Shown: positions 32,943 to 40,901, counted from the first letter of the stretch. The stretch is DNA of 40,901 nucleotides from Pseudomonadales bacterium (GCA_023257655.1 JALRBQ010000096.1:1-40901), one strand, 5' to 3'. The notes: a model not told the origin generated them from the letters alone. Numbers and translations are program-made.

Positions 32943-34091
32943 TTGCGTATCAAGGATTGCAATAACACAGCCGATTTCAGAAAGCTTGCTAAAAAAAGAC
33001 TACCGGCACCTTTGTTTCATTACATCGATGGTGGTGCCGACGATGAGATCACTCTGCGCCGAAACACCGAAGCTTTCAATAATGTCAGACTGATCCCGAA
33101 TGCCCTCGCCGATTTATCCTCGATGAATCTGGGAGTGAATGTGTTGGGCCAAAACATCGATTGGCCGGTCTTCTGCTCGCCCACGGGGATGACGCGACTG
33201 TTCCACCACGACGGCGAGCGCGCGGTATGCAAGGCGGCATACAACCACAAGACGATGTATAGCCTGTCGACGATTTCTACGGTCAGCATTGAGGAAGTCG
33301 GCGCCCTGACACCAGGACCAAAGTGTTTCCAACTTTACATCCACAAGGATCGCGGCCTAAGCTACGACTTCATCGAACGATGCAAGGCAGCCAAGTTCTC
33401 AGCACTGTGCCTGACCGTCGATACCCTCGTCGCTGGTAATCGCGAGCGTGATTTGGTGACGGGCATGGTGATGCCTCCCAAGTTTACGCTATCGAGCATG
33501 CTCAGCTTCATGCTGCACCCGAACTGGGGTCTGAACTACCTCACCTCCGAGAAGTTTCAGCTTGCCAATGTTGCCAGCCAGATTGCCGAAGGTACCGGCA
33601 AACTCACGTCGGTTATTGATTACATCAACAGCCAGTTCGACCGCTCCATTACCTGGAAAGATGCGGAACAGGCCATCCAGGCCTGGGGCGGACCATTCGC
33701 GATCAAGGGTGTGATGTCAGTGGAGGATGCACAGCGGGCCGTCGATGTCGGCGCCAGCGCCATCATGATTTCCAACCATGGCGGTCGACAGCTGGATGGA
33801 TCGACCGCGCCGTTCGATCAACTGCCTGCCATTGTCGACGCCGTGGGTGACAAGATTGAGGTCATCCTCGACGGCGGTGTACGTCGCGGCACCCACGTCC
33901 TGAAGGCGCTGGCGATGGGTGCGAAGGCCTGCATGATCGGGCGTGGGTATCTGTATGCCCTTGCCGCTGGCGGTCAGCCAGCCGTCGAGCGGGCACTGAC
34001 ACGACTGCGACAGGAGATCGAGCGTGACATGATTCTCATGGGATGTTCATCTGTCAAAGACCTCGATCGCAGCAAGCTGCATTTCGACTAA
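32943..34091 (+). CDS. lldD: FMN-dependent alpha-hydroxy-acid dehydrogenase (L-lactate dehydrogenase type)
   Basis: About 382 residues of the glycolate oxidase/LldD family, which oxidises L-2-hydroxy acids with FMN and passes electrons to quinone or oxygen. DFRKLAKKRLPAPLFHYIDG opens it; the FMN site includes CSPTGMTRLFHHDGE and STISTVSIEE. The active-site histidine lies in SNHGGRQLDG, and DGGVRRGTHVLKALAMGAKA with IGRGYLYAL closes the FMN phosphate site. The start is TTG 32943, preceded by GAGGG at good spacing and aligned to the family N-terminus; the open frame to 32808 has no family similarity. It is divergent from the disrupted PLP gene with only about 50 bases between. Confidence 0.85.
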   Translation: MRIKDCNNTADFRKLAKKRLPAPLFHYIDGGADDEITLRRNTEAFNNVRLIPNALADLSSMNLGVNVLGQNIDWPVFCSPTGMTRLFHHDGERAVCKAAYNHKTMYSLSTISTVSIEEVGALTPGPKCFQLYIHKDRGLSYDFIERCKAAKFSALCLTVDTLVAGNRERDLVTGMVMPPKFTLSSMLSFMLHPNWGLNYLTSEKFQLANVASQIAEGTGKLTSVIDYINSQFDRSITWKDAEQAIQAWGGPFAIKGVMSVEDAQRAVDVGASAIMISNHGGRQLDGSTAPFDQLPAIVDAVGDKIEVILDGGVRRGTHVLKALAMGAKACMIGRGYLYALAAGGQPAVERALTRLRQEIERDMILMGCSSVKDLDRSKLHFD

Positions 34092-34098
34092 CTCAAAA

Positions 34099-34389
34099 AT
34101 GGCCGGGCAACGCGCTCGCATTGCCTCGATCATCTGTATCGATGGCAATGACATCCTCTACGCGGCTGACTCCGAATCCAACACCGGCCCCGGCCGCAAT
34201 CCGGGGTGGGAGCGCGGTTTTTACATTGAAAGTGTGAGAGACGGTTTCGTTACCACCCACATCCCCGATCCGGAACAACATCCGACCAGCACCAACAGCC
34301 ATGCCGAAGGCGTTACCGCCGATGAGCAAGGCAATATCTATGGCGCAGAGGTCACCGAGCAAAACATCCGCAAGTGGACGCGCCGTTAG
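34099..34389 (+). pseudogene. C-terminal remnant of an NHL beta-propeller gene
   Basis: These 96 residues align with the last quarter of the intact NHL protein at 38147-39193. Compare DILYAADSES, NPGWERG and AEGVTADEQGNIYGAE here with NIYVADSESDD, NPGWEMG and AEFVAVDAAGNMYGGE there. Only one to two propeller blades remain, with no signal peptide, and the frame begins seven bases after the lldD stop. It is too short to fold as a propeller and is most likely the leftover of a deleted gene. Identity is moderate, so it is an old paralogue and not a recent copy. Confidence 0.75.
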
Positions 34390-34442
34390 CTCTATCGATA
34401 AGTCTTCTCTCGTCCGATGCGAAATCCCGGCGCGCGTCAGCC

Positions 34443-34469
34443 GCCCCGGCAGAGCTCTCTCGCCGGGGC
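34443..34469. terminator. Strong hairpin between the NHL remnant and the SSS gene
   Basis: GCCCCGGC (34443-34450) pairs perfectly with GCCGGGGC (34462-34469) around an 11-base loop. It lies between two convergent reading frames. No T-run follows closely on either side, so it may be a weak or Rho-assisted terminator. Confidence 0.4.
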
Positions 34470-34512
34470 CGCTCGCGGGCAGGAATGCAGATTGTTTCTC
34501 GCGGGGACTGCG

Positions 34513-35910
34513 TCAGACGCTGAGCTGTGCTTCGGGGACGAAATCTTCGTAGGGAGCTTCAAACCACATCAGGACGCAGAAGGAAGCGAAGGCGCCGATC
34601 AGGGACATCAGATAGGCGTAGTCGTATTCGATCACATAGGCGAGCACGCCGTAGCTCAGCATGCCGATGAACATCGACACCGCGGCGGTGATTGGCCCAC
34701 CGCGTTTCTGCAACAAACCCATCACACAGCAGGTGAAGATTCCCGCCGAACCGAAGGCTGAGGCTTCCTCCACGAGGTTGTAGACGCTGTCGGCATTGCG
34801 TGCCAGCAGGTAGGCGACGATGCCGAACGTAACGACGGCGGCGCGCGCGTAGCGCACCTTGTGCTGCTCGGTTGGAGCCTGCAGCAGGGGCACAATCACG
34901 TTGTGGGAGACGAGGGCGCCGGCATTGAGCAAGGCACTGTCGACTGTCGAGAGTATGGCGGAGACGAGGGCGCCGGCGAAAATAATATAGAGACCTGTTG
35001 GCAGGTATTCCTGAGCCAGCATGGGCAGTATCTGTTCACCCTCTTCCAGGCGTGGCAGCAGGGCGGGTCCCAGCATCCCCAGCGTGAGCGGCATGATGCC
35101 GACCAGCAGATAGATGCTACCCGCTATCGTTGCTCCTCGCTGTGCCGTCTCGGGATTCTTCGAGGCGAGCACGCGAGTGACGAGTTCGGCGGCGAACAGT
35201 GAGCCGATAAAAGGGATGGACCAGCCGTCGATCACGGCAAGCCAGTTCTCATCAGGCTGCTTGAAACTGAGTCGTTCCGGTGTGAGCACTGCCTGAACTG
35301 CGTCGGGATCCGGCAGGTTGAACATAACAACGATGAACAGGACGAAGAGACCCACAATCAATACGCTGCCCTGAATGAAGTCTGAAATGGCATCGGCTAG
35401 CAAGCCGCCGAGCGCGGTGTACGTGATGACGATGACGGCGGCGAAACCGATAGAAATATCCACGGCCAGGGAAGAGGAAGCGGAGAGCACATGGCCGAAA
35501 GCCAGAATCTGTGCGGCAGCCCAGATGATAGAAGGCGGCACCATCAGCAATACGCCAAACTTCTCGACCGCTAGCCCGAACCGCTGACGGTAAAAATCGG
35601 CGAGTGTCGTGAGATTGCGTTGCCACAGCTTGCGAGCGAAGAACCAGCCCATGAAGAAAATGCAGAGCGCATACCCGAACGGATCGGCACGACCGCCGGT
35701 CAGACCGTTTTCATAGATGGCACCGGCGGCACCGATACAGGATTCGGCGCCGAACCAGGTCGCGAAGATTGTCATCGCCACCATCGGGACACCGAGCTTG
35801 CGCCCGGCCAACAGATAATCCTGCTCGCTGTGCATGCGGCGCAACACTGCAAAACAGATTACCAGTTGCAGGAAGATGTAGAGAAAGATGCAGGTGAGAA
35901 TCCAGTTGAT
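34513..35910 (-). CDS. Sodium:solute symporter (SSS family), probable non-canonical ATC start
   Basis: About 465 residues with roughly thirteen helices. SSS features are SEQDYLLAGRKLGVPM after helix 1, TWFGAESCIGAAGAIYENG, TYTALGGLLADAISDFIQG, and SAILSTVDSALLNAGALVSHN. The first canonical start is GTG 35847, which would remove helix 1. Yet the frame is open upstream and encodes that helix (INWILTCIFLYIFLQLVICF). No ATG, GTG or TTG exists between 35848 and the in-frame stop at 35962. ATC 35910 has GAGGAC at ideal distance and starts the helix, so either ATC is used or an ATG was misread. It lies 14 bases after the PHP-like hydrolase gene, suggesting uptake of that enzyme's product with Na+. 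Confidence 0.8.
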   Translation of the reverse strand: MNWILTCIFLYIFLQLVICFAVLRRMHSEQDYLLAGRKLGVPMVAMTIFATWFGAESCIGAAGAIYENGLTGGRADPFGYALCIFFMGWFFARKLWQRNLTTLADFYRQRFGLAVEKFGVLLMVPPSIIWAAAQILAFGHVLSASSSLAVDISIGFAAVIVITYTALGGLLADAISDFIQGSVLIVGLFVLFIVVMFNLPDPDAVQAVLTPERLSFKQPDENWLAVIDGWSIPFIGSLFAAELVTRVLASKNPETAQRGATIAGSIYLLVGIMPLTLGMLGPALLPRLEEGEQILPMLAQEYLPTGLYIIFAGALVSAILSTVDSALLNAGALVSHNVIVPLLQAPTEQHKVRYARAAVVTFGIVAYLLARNADSVYNLVEEASAFGSAGIFTCCVMGLLQKRGGPITAAVSMFIGMLSYGVLAYVIEYDYAYLMSLIGAFASFCVLMWFEAPYEDFVPEAQLSV

Positions 35911-35916
35911 GGACGA

Positions 35917-35922
35917 GTCCTC
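35917..35922 (-). promoter_or_regulatory. Ribosome-binding site favouring ATC 35910
   Basis: On the minus strand GAGGAC spans 35922-35917, six bases before ATC 35910 and just inside the end of the preceding gene. No comparable box precedes GTG 35847. This is the main sequence argument for initiation at or near ATC. Confidence 0.5.
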
Positions 35923-35924
35923 GA

Positions 35925-38150
35925 TTACGGCCGCAAGCGCACAGGCATGGTCATCGCGCCATTACCGGCCGAATCCCAGGCAGCAAATCTTACCCATGAC
36001 TGGCCCCTGGCATCAAATGGAATCTCGAAGTGGTGAGCACCAAAACCGGGCAGATCAGTTGCACTCACGCTGACGGTTTGTATGCGTTCGCCATCCCCAT
36101 ACACGACTTCGACGAAGTCGAGCGGGAAGGTCCACTCCACATCAGCCTGCAGACGCATGTCAGCACCACTTCCCACATAGTCATGGTTAGGAATCAGAAC
36201 TTCACCAGAACTTACGAAGTACTCACCCTGGCGCAGCGCGGAGATAATCGGGGAGTAGTCTGCGCCGACCGGCAGCTTATCGAGTCGCAGATAGCTGACC
36301 GGGCCATTGGCATAGATGTCGTCGCCTGGCGCCTTGAAATAGGTCTCTGTGATGGCGAGCAGATATTTTGGATCGAGGCCAGTCCCCGATATCCAGTTAT
36401 TCATTTCGTCCAGGAGCGGTATCACGCGGTAATCCGACAGACGGCGTTCGGACAGATCCGAACCCATGCCCCAGCGCCAGCCGACTCCGCGATAGCGGTT
36501 GTTCAGAAACTGGAGGGAATCGGCCACGGCATCCGGGTAACCCGTCGAGCCCTTGGTGCGCGGATGGGGCATGTAGATCAGCATGTTCTCGGCTTCCACC
36601 ATCGCTATTACGTCCTCGACACTGCCGATGTGATAAAGCTTGCCGTAGTCGGGATCGGCGGTCACGAGGGGGACTCCCGGCGGGCGCTCATCGACGTAGT
36701 ACACCGGATGCGAAAACAGCAAATCCCAATGCCCACCGAGCAGGTTGCTGTTCTCCATTTCCGGTAACACCATAAATTCGCTGTCGGAATGGCGCCGGGC
36801 GCCTTCGAACAGCCAATGCAATTCCTCGAGCTGGGTTTCCTCTCGCGGGCGGTCGACAGGGCCGGCGATGTTAATCCCGGCGGCGCGCAGCGCTTCGAAA
36901 TCGCGTAATCGGGTATCGAGGCTGCCGCTATCCATTAACTCGCGCCCAAGATTGGTATGGTAGTGGCTGCCCATGACCTGATATCCCGGCAGGGCCTTGT
37001 AGACATCACCTCGGGTAAACGCGAGAGCGGCAGTACGGGCGACTTCGGCTGAGCCCAGCGAGGGCAACAGGTACAGCGCCATGTGCTGACTGGAGCCGGG
37101 TGGTGCGCTGTAGAGCGACCAGTTGGCGAGATAATGCTCGACGACTTCCTGTTCACCCTGGCGAATGCCAATGCTGAATCGTGATTCGCTATCCTTGCGG
37201 TACCAGTTATAGCCGGCATTGACCTCGATCTCGCGGGCCCAGAAGAAGGTGTGGGGCGGTGGGAAAGCGGCGAGGCTGGTCTCGCCCAGGCCGGCTACAA
37301 CCAGCCGGTTTGCCGCGGTGAGCGCCACCTTGTCCTGATTGACCGGGCCGGCCAAATCATATGACTGGTGCTGGCCAGCCGTGTCGCGCCAGTGCACAGC
37401 CGCCTGTTGATCCCGACCCAGGCCGGTGATACCCGCATCGTATTTGTAGGCGACGGAGGGTAGCCCGGTCGCGGCAACCACTTCGGCGCGGATCAGGTTG
37501 CTGCCTGCATAGACCGTCAGCACGAATTCGCCGCGGAATGAACCCAGTTGCACCTCTTCTAGATGGACTCGCGCCCGTTGACCGTCACTCTCGAGGCGAC
37601 AGGCCGAGATTGCGTACACGATCTCGCTGCGGCGAATCTCGTCTGCAGAACGGGGTAATCCAGGCTGGTTGGCGACACCGCCGGCCGGAGGTGGATTGCC
37701 GCCTGCCACCTCATCGCGCAGGTCCAGTGGCGCATCCCAGAACACATCCCACTTGTACCGGTCGATGACTTCCTCGGTCAGTTCCACCCCAAGTTCACGC
37801 AGTGGCGCGAGTTGTTGATTGCTGATGCGGCGGTAGCCTTCTACCACCTGGAACTCAATGCCGGCATTCTGTGCAACCTCAGTCCAGTCGGAGTCAGCTG
37901 AGGCTATCGCTAGAGAACGAATGACAGGTGCACCCGTTGCGATCTCCAGCTGTAGCTGCAAGCGGTTTGTTTTGGCACCAGTCCATGTCAATTCAAGGGC
38001 AGCTCCCGTGGTGCTAGCCCGCAGCGCCGAAGTTCCCTGAAACGCGTCCAGGTTACAGCTGACACTCTGTCCGAGCGCAGCGCCAACCCAAAGTGGTCCG
38101 AGCGCGATTAGCGGACACGCACGCTTGAACCGTGAAAACAGCCGCTTCAT
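35925..38150 (-). CDS. Large secreted protein with PHP/CehA-like metallohydrolase region
   Basis: A 741-residue protein with a Sec signal (residues 1 to about 28). Residues 30-380 are beta-rich and unassigned. The C-terminal half resembles the CehA-type PHP fold by its spaced ligands: HYH at 396-398, E464/E466 in PEMENSN, GH at 473-474, MPHP with H529, and GSD with D565. These correspond in order to HVH, GQE, GH, VHP and the acidic motif of the 840-residue protein at 3849-6371. A beta-sandwich domain (EWTFPLDFVEVVYGDG) ends the protein. It would act in the periplasm on an unknown substrate. It overlaps the NHL gene by four bases and is followed closely by the SSS symporter, forming one operon. 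Confidence 0.65.
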   Translation of the reverse strand: MKRLFSRFKRACPLIALGPLWVGAALGQSVSCNLDAFQGTSALRASTTGAALELTWTGAKTNRLQLQLEIATGAPVIRSLAIASADSDWTEVAQNAGIEFQVVEGYRRISNQQLAPLRELGVELTEEVIDRYKWDVFWDAPLDLRDEVAGGNPPPAGGVANQPGLPRSADEIRRSEIVYAISACRLESDGQRARVHLEEVQLGSFRGEFVLTVYAGSNLIRAEVVAATGLPSVAYKYDAGITGLGRDQQAAVHWRDTAGQHQSYDLAGPVNQDKVALTAANRLVVAGLGETSLAAFPPPHTFFWAREIEVNAGYNWYRKDSESRFSIGIRQGEQEVVEHYLANWSLYSAPPGSSQHMALYLLPSLGSAEVARTAALAFTRGDVYKALPGYQVMGSHYHTNLGRELMDSGSLDTRLRDFEALRAAGINIAGPVDRPREETQLEELHWLFEGARRHSDSEFMVLPEMENSNLLGGHWDLLFSHPVYYVDERPPGVPLVTADPDYGKLYHIGSVEDVIAMVEAENMLIYMPHPRTKGSTGYPDAVADSLQFLNNRYRGVGWRWGMGSDLSERRLSDYRVIPLLDEMNNWISGTGLDPKYLLAITETYFKAPGDDIYANGPVSYLRLDKLPVGADYSPIISALRQGEYFVSSGEVLIPNHDYVGSGADMRLQADVEWTFPLDFVEVVYGDGERIQTVSVSATDLPGFGAHHFEIPFDARGQSWVRFAAWDSAGNGAMTMPVRLRP

Positions 38151-39193
38151 GGTCGGGCACGCACGTATTTCTGCAAGCGCCGCGGGCTCGGTTCTCCACC
38201 ATACATATTGCCCGCCGCATCCACGGCGACGAACTCGGCGCCATTGCCTGCGGTGTCGCGGGGATCACCATCGGGCAACTGGACGAAATAGTAGATCCAG
38301 CCCAGATTCGCATCACCGATGCGAATGCCCATTTCCCAGCCGGGATTCTGCACATCATCGGATTCGGAGTCAGCCACGTAGATGTTGTCGTGCTGGTCGA
38401 AGAAGATGCCACTGGGGCGACCGAATTGTGTCCATTGATTAATGAACTCTCCGTCCTGGGTGAAGAGCTGGATGCGGTTGTTGGATCGGTCACCCACAAA
38501 CACGCGCCCGCGTTGGTCGATGGCGATCGTATGCAGCACGCGGAACTCGCCGGGTGCGTAACCGGTCTTGCCCCAGGCTTTGATGAAGTTGCCGTCTCGA
38601 TCGAACTTGATGACGCGGTTATTGCCGGTAGCGCCGTGACCGTCGGCAACGAAGATCGCGCCATCATCACCAATCACGACGTCAGCCGGCGAGGTGAAGT
38701 GGTTGCTGTCGGAACCGGATTCGCCTGGCGTGCCGAGCACCATCACGACGCGCCCGGTGGGACTGAACTTGACGACCTGATGACCGCGACCGTCACCCTC
38801 GGGAATGCGATTGTCGCCGACGGCGTCAGTGACCCAGACATTGCCGTCTGCGTCCACGTCAATGCCATGGGGCCAGATGAACATGCCGCCCCCGAAACTC
38901 TCCACCACATTGCCATCGGCATCAAACTTGAGTATAGAGTCGAGGGTGGAATCCACGCACTCATCACCGAAGCGCTCCGGTGCGGTGGCGATGCAACGCA
39001 CGACGGCCCACAGGTGAACGCCATCGGGATCGACATCGAGATCGCCGACAGCACCCCAGGTGCGGCCATCGGGTAACTTGGCCCAGTCGGCAACCGACCG
39101 ATAGGGATTCGGGTAGGGCTGGCCAAGCACCGAACTGGCGAGTAACAGCGAGCACAGAGCGAGGAGGAAACGGCGCGCGAGTGGTTTTGTCAT
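38147..39193 (-). CDS. Secreted NHL-repeat six-bladed beta-propeller protein
   Basis: About 348 residues with a Sec signal (RRFLLALCSLLLASSVLGQ). At least five NHL-type blades are visible from repeated DADGNVWVTDA, GDDGAIFVADG, DQRGRVFVGDRSNNRIQLF and QHDNIYVADSES blocks. The fold resembles the peptidyl-alpha-hydroxyglycine amidating lyase (PAL) domain, but PAL catalysis cannot be claimed from sequence alone. ATG 39193 is preceded by GAGGTGAT; the upstream GTG is part of that ribosome site. Its stop overlaps the start of the PHP-like gene (ATGA), so the two secreted proteins are made together. Confidence 0.8.
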   Translation of the reverse strand: MTKPLARRFLLALCSLLLASSVLGQPYPNPYRSVADWAKLPDGRTWGAVGDLDVDPDGVHLWAVVRCIATAPERFGDECVDSTLDSILKFDADGNVVESFGGGMFIWPHGIDVDADGNVWVTDAVGDNRIPEGDGRGHQVVKFSPTGRVVMVLGTPGESGSDSNHFTSPADVVIGDDGAIFVADGHGATGNNRVIKFDRDGNFIKAWGKTGYAPGEFRVLHTIAIDQRGRVFVGDRSNNRIQLFTQDGEFINQWTQFGRPSGIFFDQHDNIYVADSESDDVQNPGWEMGIRIGDANLGWIYYFVQLPDGDPRDTAGNGAEFVAVDAAGNMYGGEPSPRRLQKYVRARP

Positions 39194-39231
39194 TATTATC
39201 ACCTCATCAGTGTGGATCGAAGCATGGCAAA

Positions 39232-39258
39232 CCCCCGATGGCTTGGCAAGCCAGCTCG
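39232..39258. promoter_or_regulatory. Inverted repeat in a divergent intergenic region
   Basis: TGGCTT (39239-39244) and AAGCCA (39248-39253) flank GGC, with further partial symmetry outside (CCGA and TCGG). The site lies between the divergent NHL operon and the MAPEG-like gene, where an operator would be expected. It is short and could be chance. Confidence 0.3.
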
Positions 39259-39268
39259 GGTGCTGTGG

Positions 39269-39296
39269 TTGCGCTGATACCGGGTTTGTCTACAAT
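39269..39296 (+). promoter_or_regulatory. Candidate sigma-70 promoter for the MAPEG-like gene
   Basis: TTGCGC (39269-39274) and TACAAT (39291-39296) are separated by 16 bases, 33 bases before ATG 39329. Both hexamers are close to consensus. Confidence 0.45.
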
Positions 39297-39328
39297 TGCA
39301 GTCTCGTTTTTCACTTCTGGATGCCGCC

Positions 39329-39739
39329 ATGTCTGAGACTCAGCTATTCCTTCCTGTCATCCTGCAAATAGTGCTCACTCTCTTGTTGTATCTTTTGCTC
39401 GGCGTGAGGAAGTCCCGGGCCATCCGGGATGGCCAGGTGGATCAGGCGCGGCGAGCGCTGCATGCCGATGCCTGGCCGGACTCGGTTCAACAGGTCAACA
39501 ATAGCATTCGCAGTCAGTTCGAGATCCCGGTTTTGTACTATGTACTGACACTCATCCTGTGGCAACTGGGAAGCTCTGGAGTGATCACACAGTCGCTGGC
39601 CTGGCTCTTCGTAATCAGCCGGTATGTGCACGCCTATGTGCACACTGGATCAAACTACGTTCCCCTGCGACGACGTGTGTTTACACTCGGCACGGTGATT
39701 GTTGCAATACTGGCCGTGCGTGTGCTGTTCGCACTCTGA
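39329..39739 (+). CDS. MAPEG-like integral membrane protein
   Basis: A 136-residue protein with four helices (about 7-27, 65-82, 88-103 and 116-134). The segment NNSIRSQFEIPVLYYVLTLI and the later SRYVHAYVHTGSNYVPLRRR match the MAPEG family (microsomal glutathione transferase/FLAP-like), which in bacteria is often of unknown substrate. ATG 39329 precedes the first helix directly; the frame to 39296 adds no family sequence. Confidence 0.78.
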   Translation: MSETQLFLPVILQIVLTLLLYLLLGVRKSRAIRDGQVDQARRALHADAWPDSVQQVNNSIRSQFEIPVLYYVLTLILWQLGSSGVITQSLAWLFVISRYVHAYVHTGSNYVPLRRRVFTLGTVIVAILAVRVLFAL

Positions 39740-39781
39740 ATTTTTCTTGACTGATGCCCAGAGGACACGGTAACGCGTAAA

Positions 39782-40138
39782 TTGGCCAGAATGCTTGCCT
39801 TGATGATTGTCTTTGGTGTTATCCATGCCGGCGTGCACGCCGACGTGAACGGCAGTTGGGTGTTCGCCGTCACTCTGGGCGATCTCGGTAGTGGTAATGC
39901 AACCATCACGGTGGTCGAGGAAGCTGGAGGCAAATTGTCTGGCACCTATGCCGGACAACTCGCTAACGGTCCGGTATCGGGCACTGTGGACGGGGATACC
40001 TTTGAATTTGCGTTCATTAGCGATCTGCTGGGCGGCGCCATCATCTACCGTGGTGAAAAGCTGGCAGATGGCTCCGTCAAGGGAGTCGTGGTCGCGCAGG
40101 GTCAGAACATCGGTAAGTTCAACGGCACGCAGTCCTGA
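39782..40138 (+). CDS. Small secreted beta-rich protein of unknown function
   Basis: About 115-118 residues. The N-terminus (LALMIVFGVIHAGVHA) is a short Sec signal. The mature part, GGKLSGTYAGQLANGPVSGT followed by FEFAF, is a repeat-like small beta-barrel seen in secreted proteins of unknown role. The start is either TTG 39782 or ATG 39791; neither has a clear ribosome site. It ends just before a strong terminator and converges with the gene at the right edge. Confidence 0.65.
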   Translation: MARMLALMIVFGVIHAGVHADVNGSWVFAVTLGDLGSGNATITVVEEAGGKLSGTYAGQLANGPVSGTVDGDTFEFAFISDLLGGAIIYRGEKLADGSVKGVVVAQGQNIGKFNGTQS

Positions 40139-40191
40139 CACCGGTCAGTGAACAACTAGCTGGCGATCAGCTCCAGGGCCGCACTGCGGGT

Positions 40192-40241
40192 GCGCAAAAA
40201 AGCGCAAAAAAGGGCCGGCTCTTGCGAGTCGGCCCTCGTTT
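40192..40241. terminator. Bidirectional intrinsic terminator
   Basis: An 11-bp stem with one G-T pair, AGGGCCGGCTC (40211-40221) against GAGTCGGCCCT (40226-40236), has a TTGC loop. It is followed on + by CGTTTTATT, and on - by six T's from the A-run before it. Two direct copies of GCGCAAAAAA (40192-40201 and 40202-40211) lead into it. It serves both convergent genes. Confidence 0.85.
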
Positions 40242-40268
40242 TATTGCTGGTTTATTTCGGGTTGCTGC

Positions 40269-40901
40269 TTATTGCGGTGATGACATGATCATCGTGTGCT
40301 GCATGTTCATAGCAGAGCGCGAGCGGTTGCGCTCGGACTGACTCAGCTCTCCTACAGCCGGGCCGCCCTGGTCGTAGATGCCGCCACGCAGGGCGAACAG
40401 CAGGTATTCCATCGGCTCGGTATCGCTCATCTCCTTGTTGGTAAAGAGAGCGACCGCGGCGCTCATCGCCGTCTCACGATCGTCCACATTCGGATAGGCC
40501 AGAATATCGGCGATGATCGTCTCGAGAATATTGAGGTTGTCCAGAATCAGCGCAGCCTCGGGAGACTGGCTGTACAGATCTGGTGCGATGGCAGGCGCCA
40601 TGGGCAATTCGCTGGGCGGCGGGAACATGCTCATGCCAGCCACGGAACCGATCTTGTTCCAGAAGCGCTCCAGGGCGATGTCGACACCCCCTTTGGCCTG
40701 GCTGTCCAGACTTTGCAGAATGACGGCTTCGAGAGATGCCAGTTGCAGCCATTGCTGTGACCACAGGAAGCCACTGAGACGAGGGAAAGCGGTCTTCAGT
40801 CCGGTGGCGTAGGGGTGATCGATCAGATAACTGCTCTCCTTGGGGAAAGTCGCGACTGAATGACGATCGTCACTCAGGTAATCAGTGATCGCCTCAGCCA
40901 C
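40269..40901 (-). CDS. Partial gene of unknown function at window edge
   Basis: At least 210 residues, continuing beyond the window; the GTG at 40901 may be internal. The product is mostly helical and acidic with no membrane segment in the visible part. The C-terminus reads EYLLFALRGGIYDQGG and then SQSERNRSRSAMNMQH. I do not recognise a family. It is terminated by the hairpin at 40211-40236. Confidence 0.55.
   Translation of the reverse strand: MAEAITDYLSDDRHSVATFPKESSYLIDHPYATGLKTAFPRLSGFLWSQQWLQLASLEAVILQSLDSQAKGGVDIALERFWNKIGSVAGMSMFPPPSELPMAPAIAPDLYSQSPEAALILDNLNILETIIADILAYPNVDDRETAMSAAVALFTNKEMSDTEPMEYLLFALRGGIYDQGGPAVGELSQSERNRSRSAMNMQHTMIMSSPQ

Overview
The window reads as a chromosomal segment of a Gram-negative, aerobic, probably marine gammaproteobacterium. 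Reasons are the Tat-exported molybdo- and flavo-oxidoreductases, many Sec-secreted hydrolases, Na+-coupled transporters, a sulfatase, and protein families (Abhydrolase_10, DUF6152, 'PDLQGIW' secreted proteins, GMC plus gluconate-2-dehydrogenase subunit 3) that I associate with oligotrophic marine lineages. The genus cannot be fixed by eye. Bases 1 to about 490 do not belong with the rest: on the minus strand they encode a GC-rich piece of an actinobacterial Emb arabinosyltransferase (the ethambutol target family), abutting a broken ABC-transporter gene. The simplest reading is an assembly chimera.

Left region (492-11427, mostly +): the 3' end of one ABC ATPase, then an overlapping ATPase-permease-permease set (800-3578), and further on a DUF2160 membrane protein and a large solute-binding protein (7898-9954). 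Together these match the six-gene GlpSTPQUV-type (glycerol) ABC importer, but it is split by a secreted TolB-propeller/PHP-hydrolase fusion and an opposing NhaC-type antiporter. A secreted alpha/beta hydrolase follows.

Middle-left region (11424-17272, all -): a tightly packed run of DUF2214 membrane protein, exported methyltransferase-like protein, secreted 'PDLQGIW' protein, Tat molybdopterin oxidoreductase with its c-type cytochrome (SorAB-like), SRPBCC protein and EntS-like MFS exporter.

Centre (17396-28943): a likely sugar or glycoside pathway of the oxidise-to-3-keto type. It has an MHS transporter and a DUF1080 (3-keto-glycoside hydrolase-type) protein on +. On - it has a ROK kinase, a nucleoside/sugar H+ symporter, a type I sulfatase, a TIM-barrel isomerase, a Gfo/Idh oxidoreductase, a second Tat-exported isomerase, a Tat small subunit and a GMC flavoenzyme with a [3Fe-4S]-type cysteine motif. 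Inferred flow: periplasmic desulfation and oxidation at a ring hydroxyl, cleavage or isomerisation of the keto-sugar, import, reduction by the Gfo/Idh enzyme and phosphorylation by ROK.

Right region (29050-40901): small secreted and membrane proteins of unknown function; a decayed-looking cysteine synthase/glutaredoxin fusion; an FMN-dependent alpha-hydroxy-acid dehydrogenase with a TTG start; a remnant of an NHL-propeller gene; then a compact operon of NHL propeller, PHP-like secreted hydrolase and SSS symporter, whose symporter has no canonical start codon. A MAPEG-like protein, a small secreted protein, a strong bidirectional terminator and a partial gene of unknown function close the window. 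I saw no transcription regulator, tRNA, rRNA, insertion sequence or CRISPR array.
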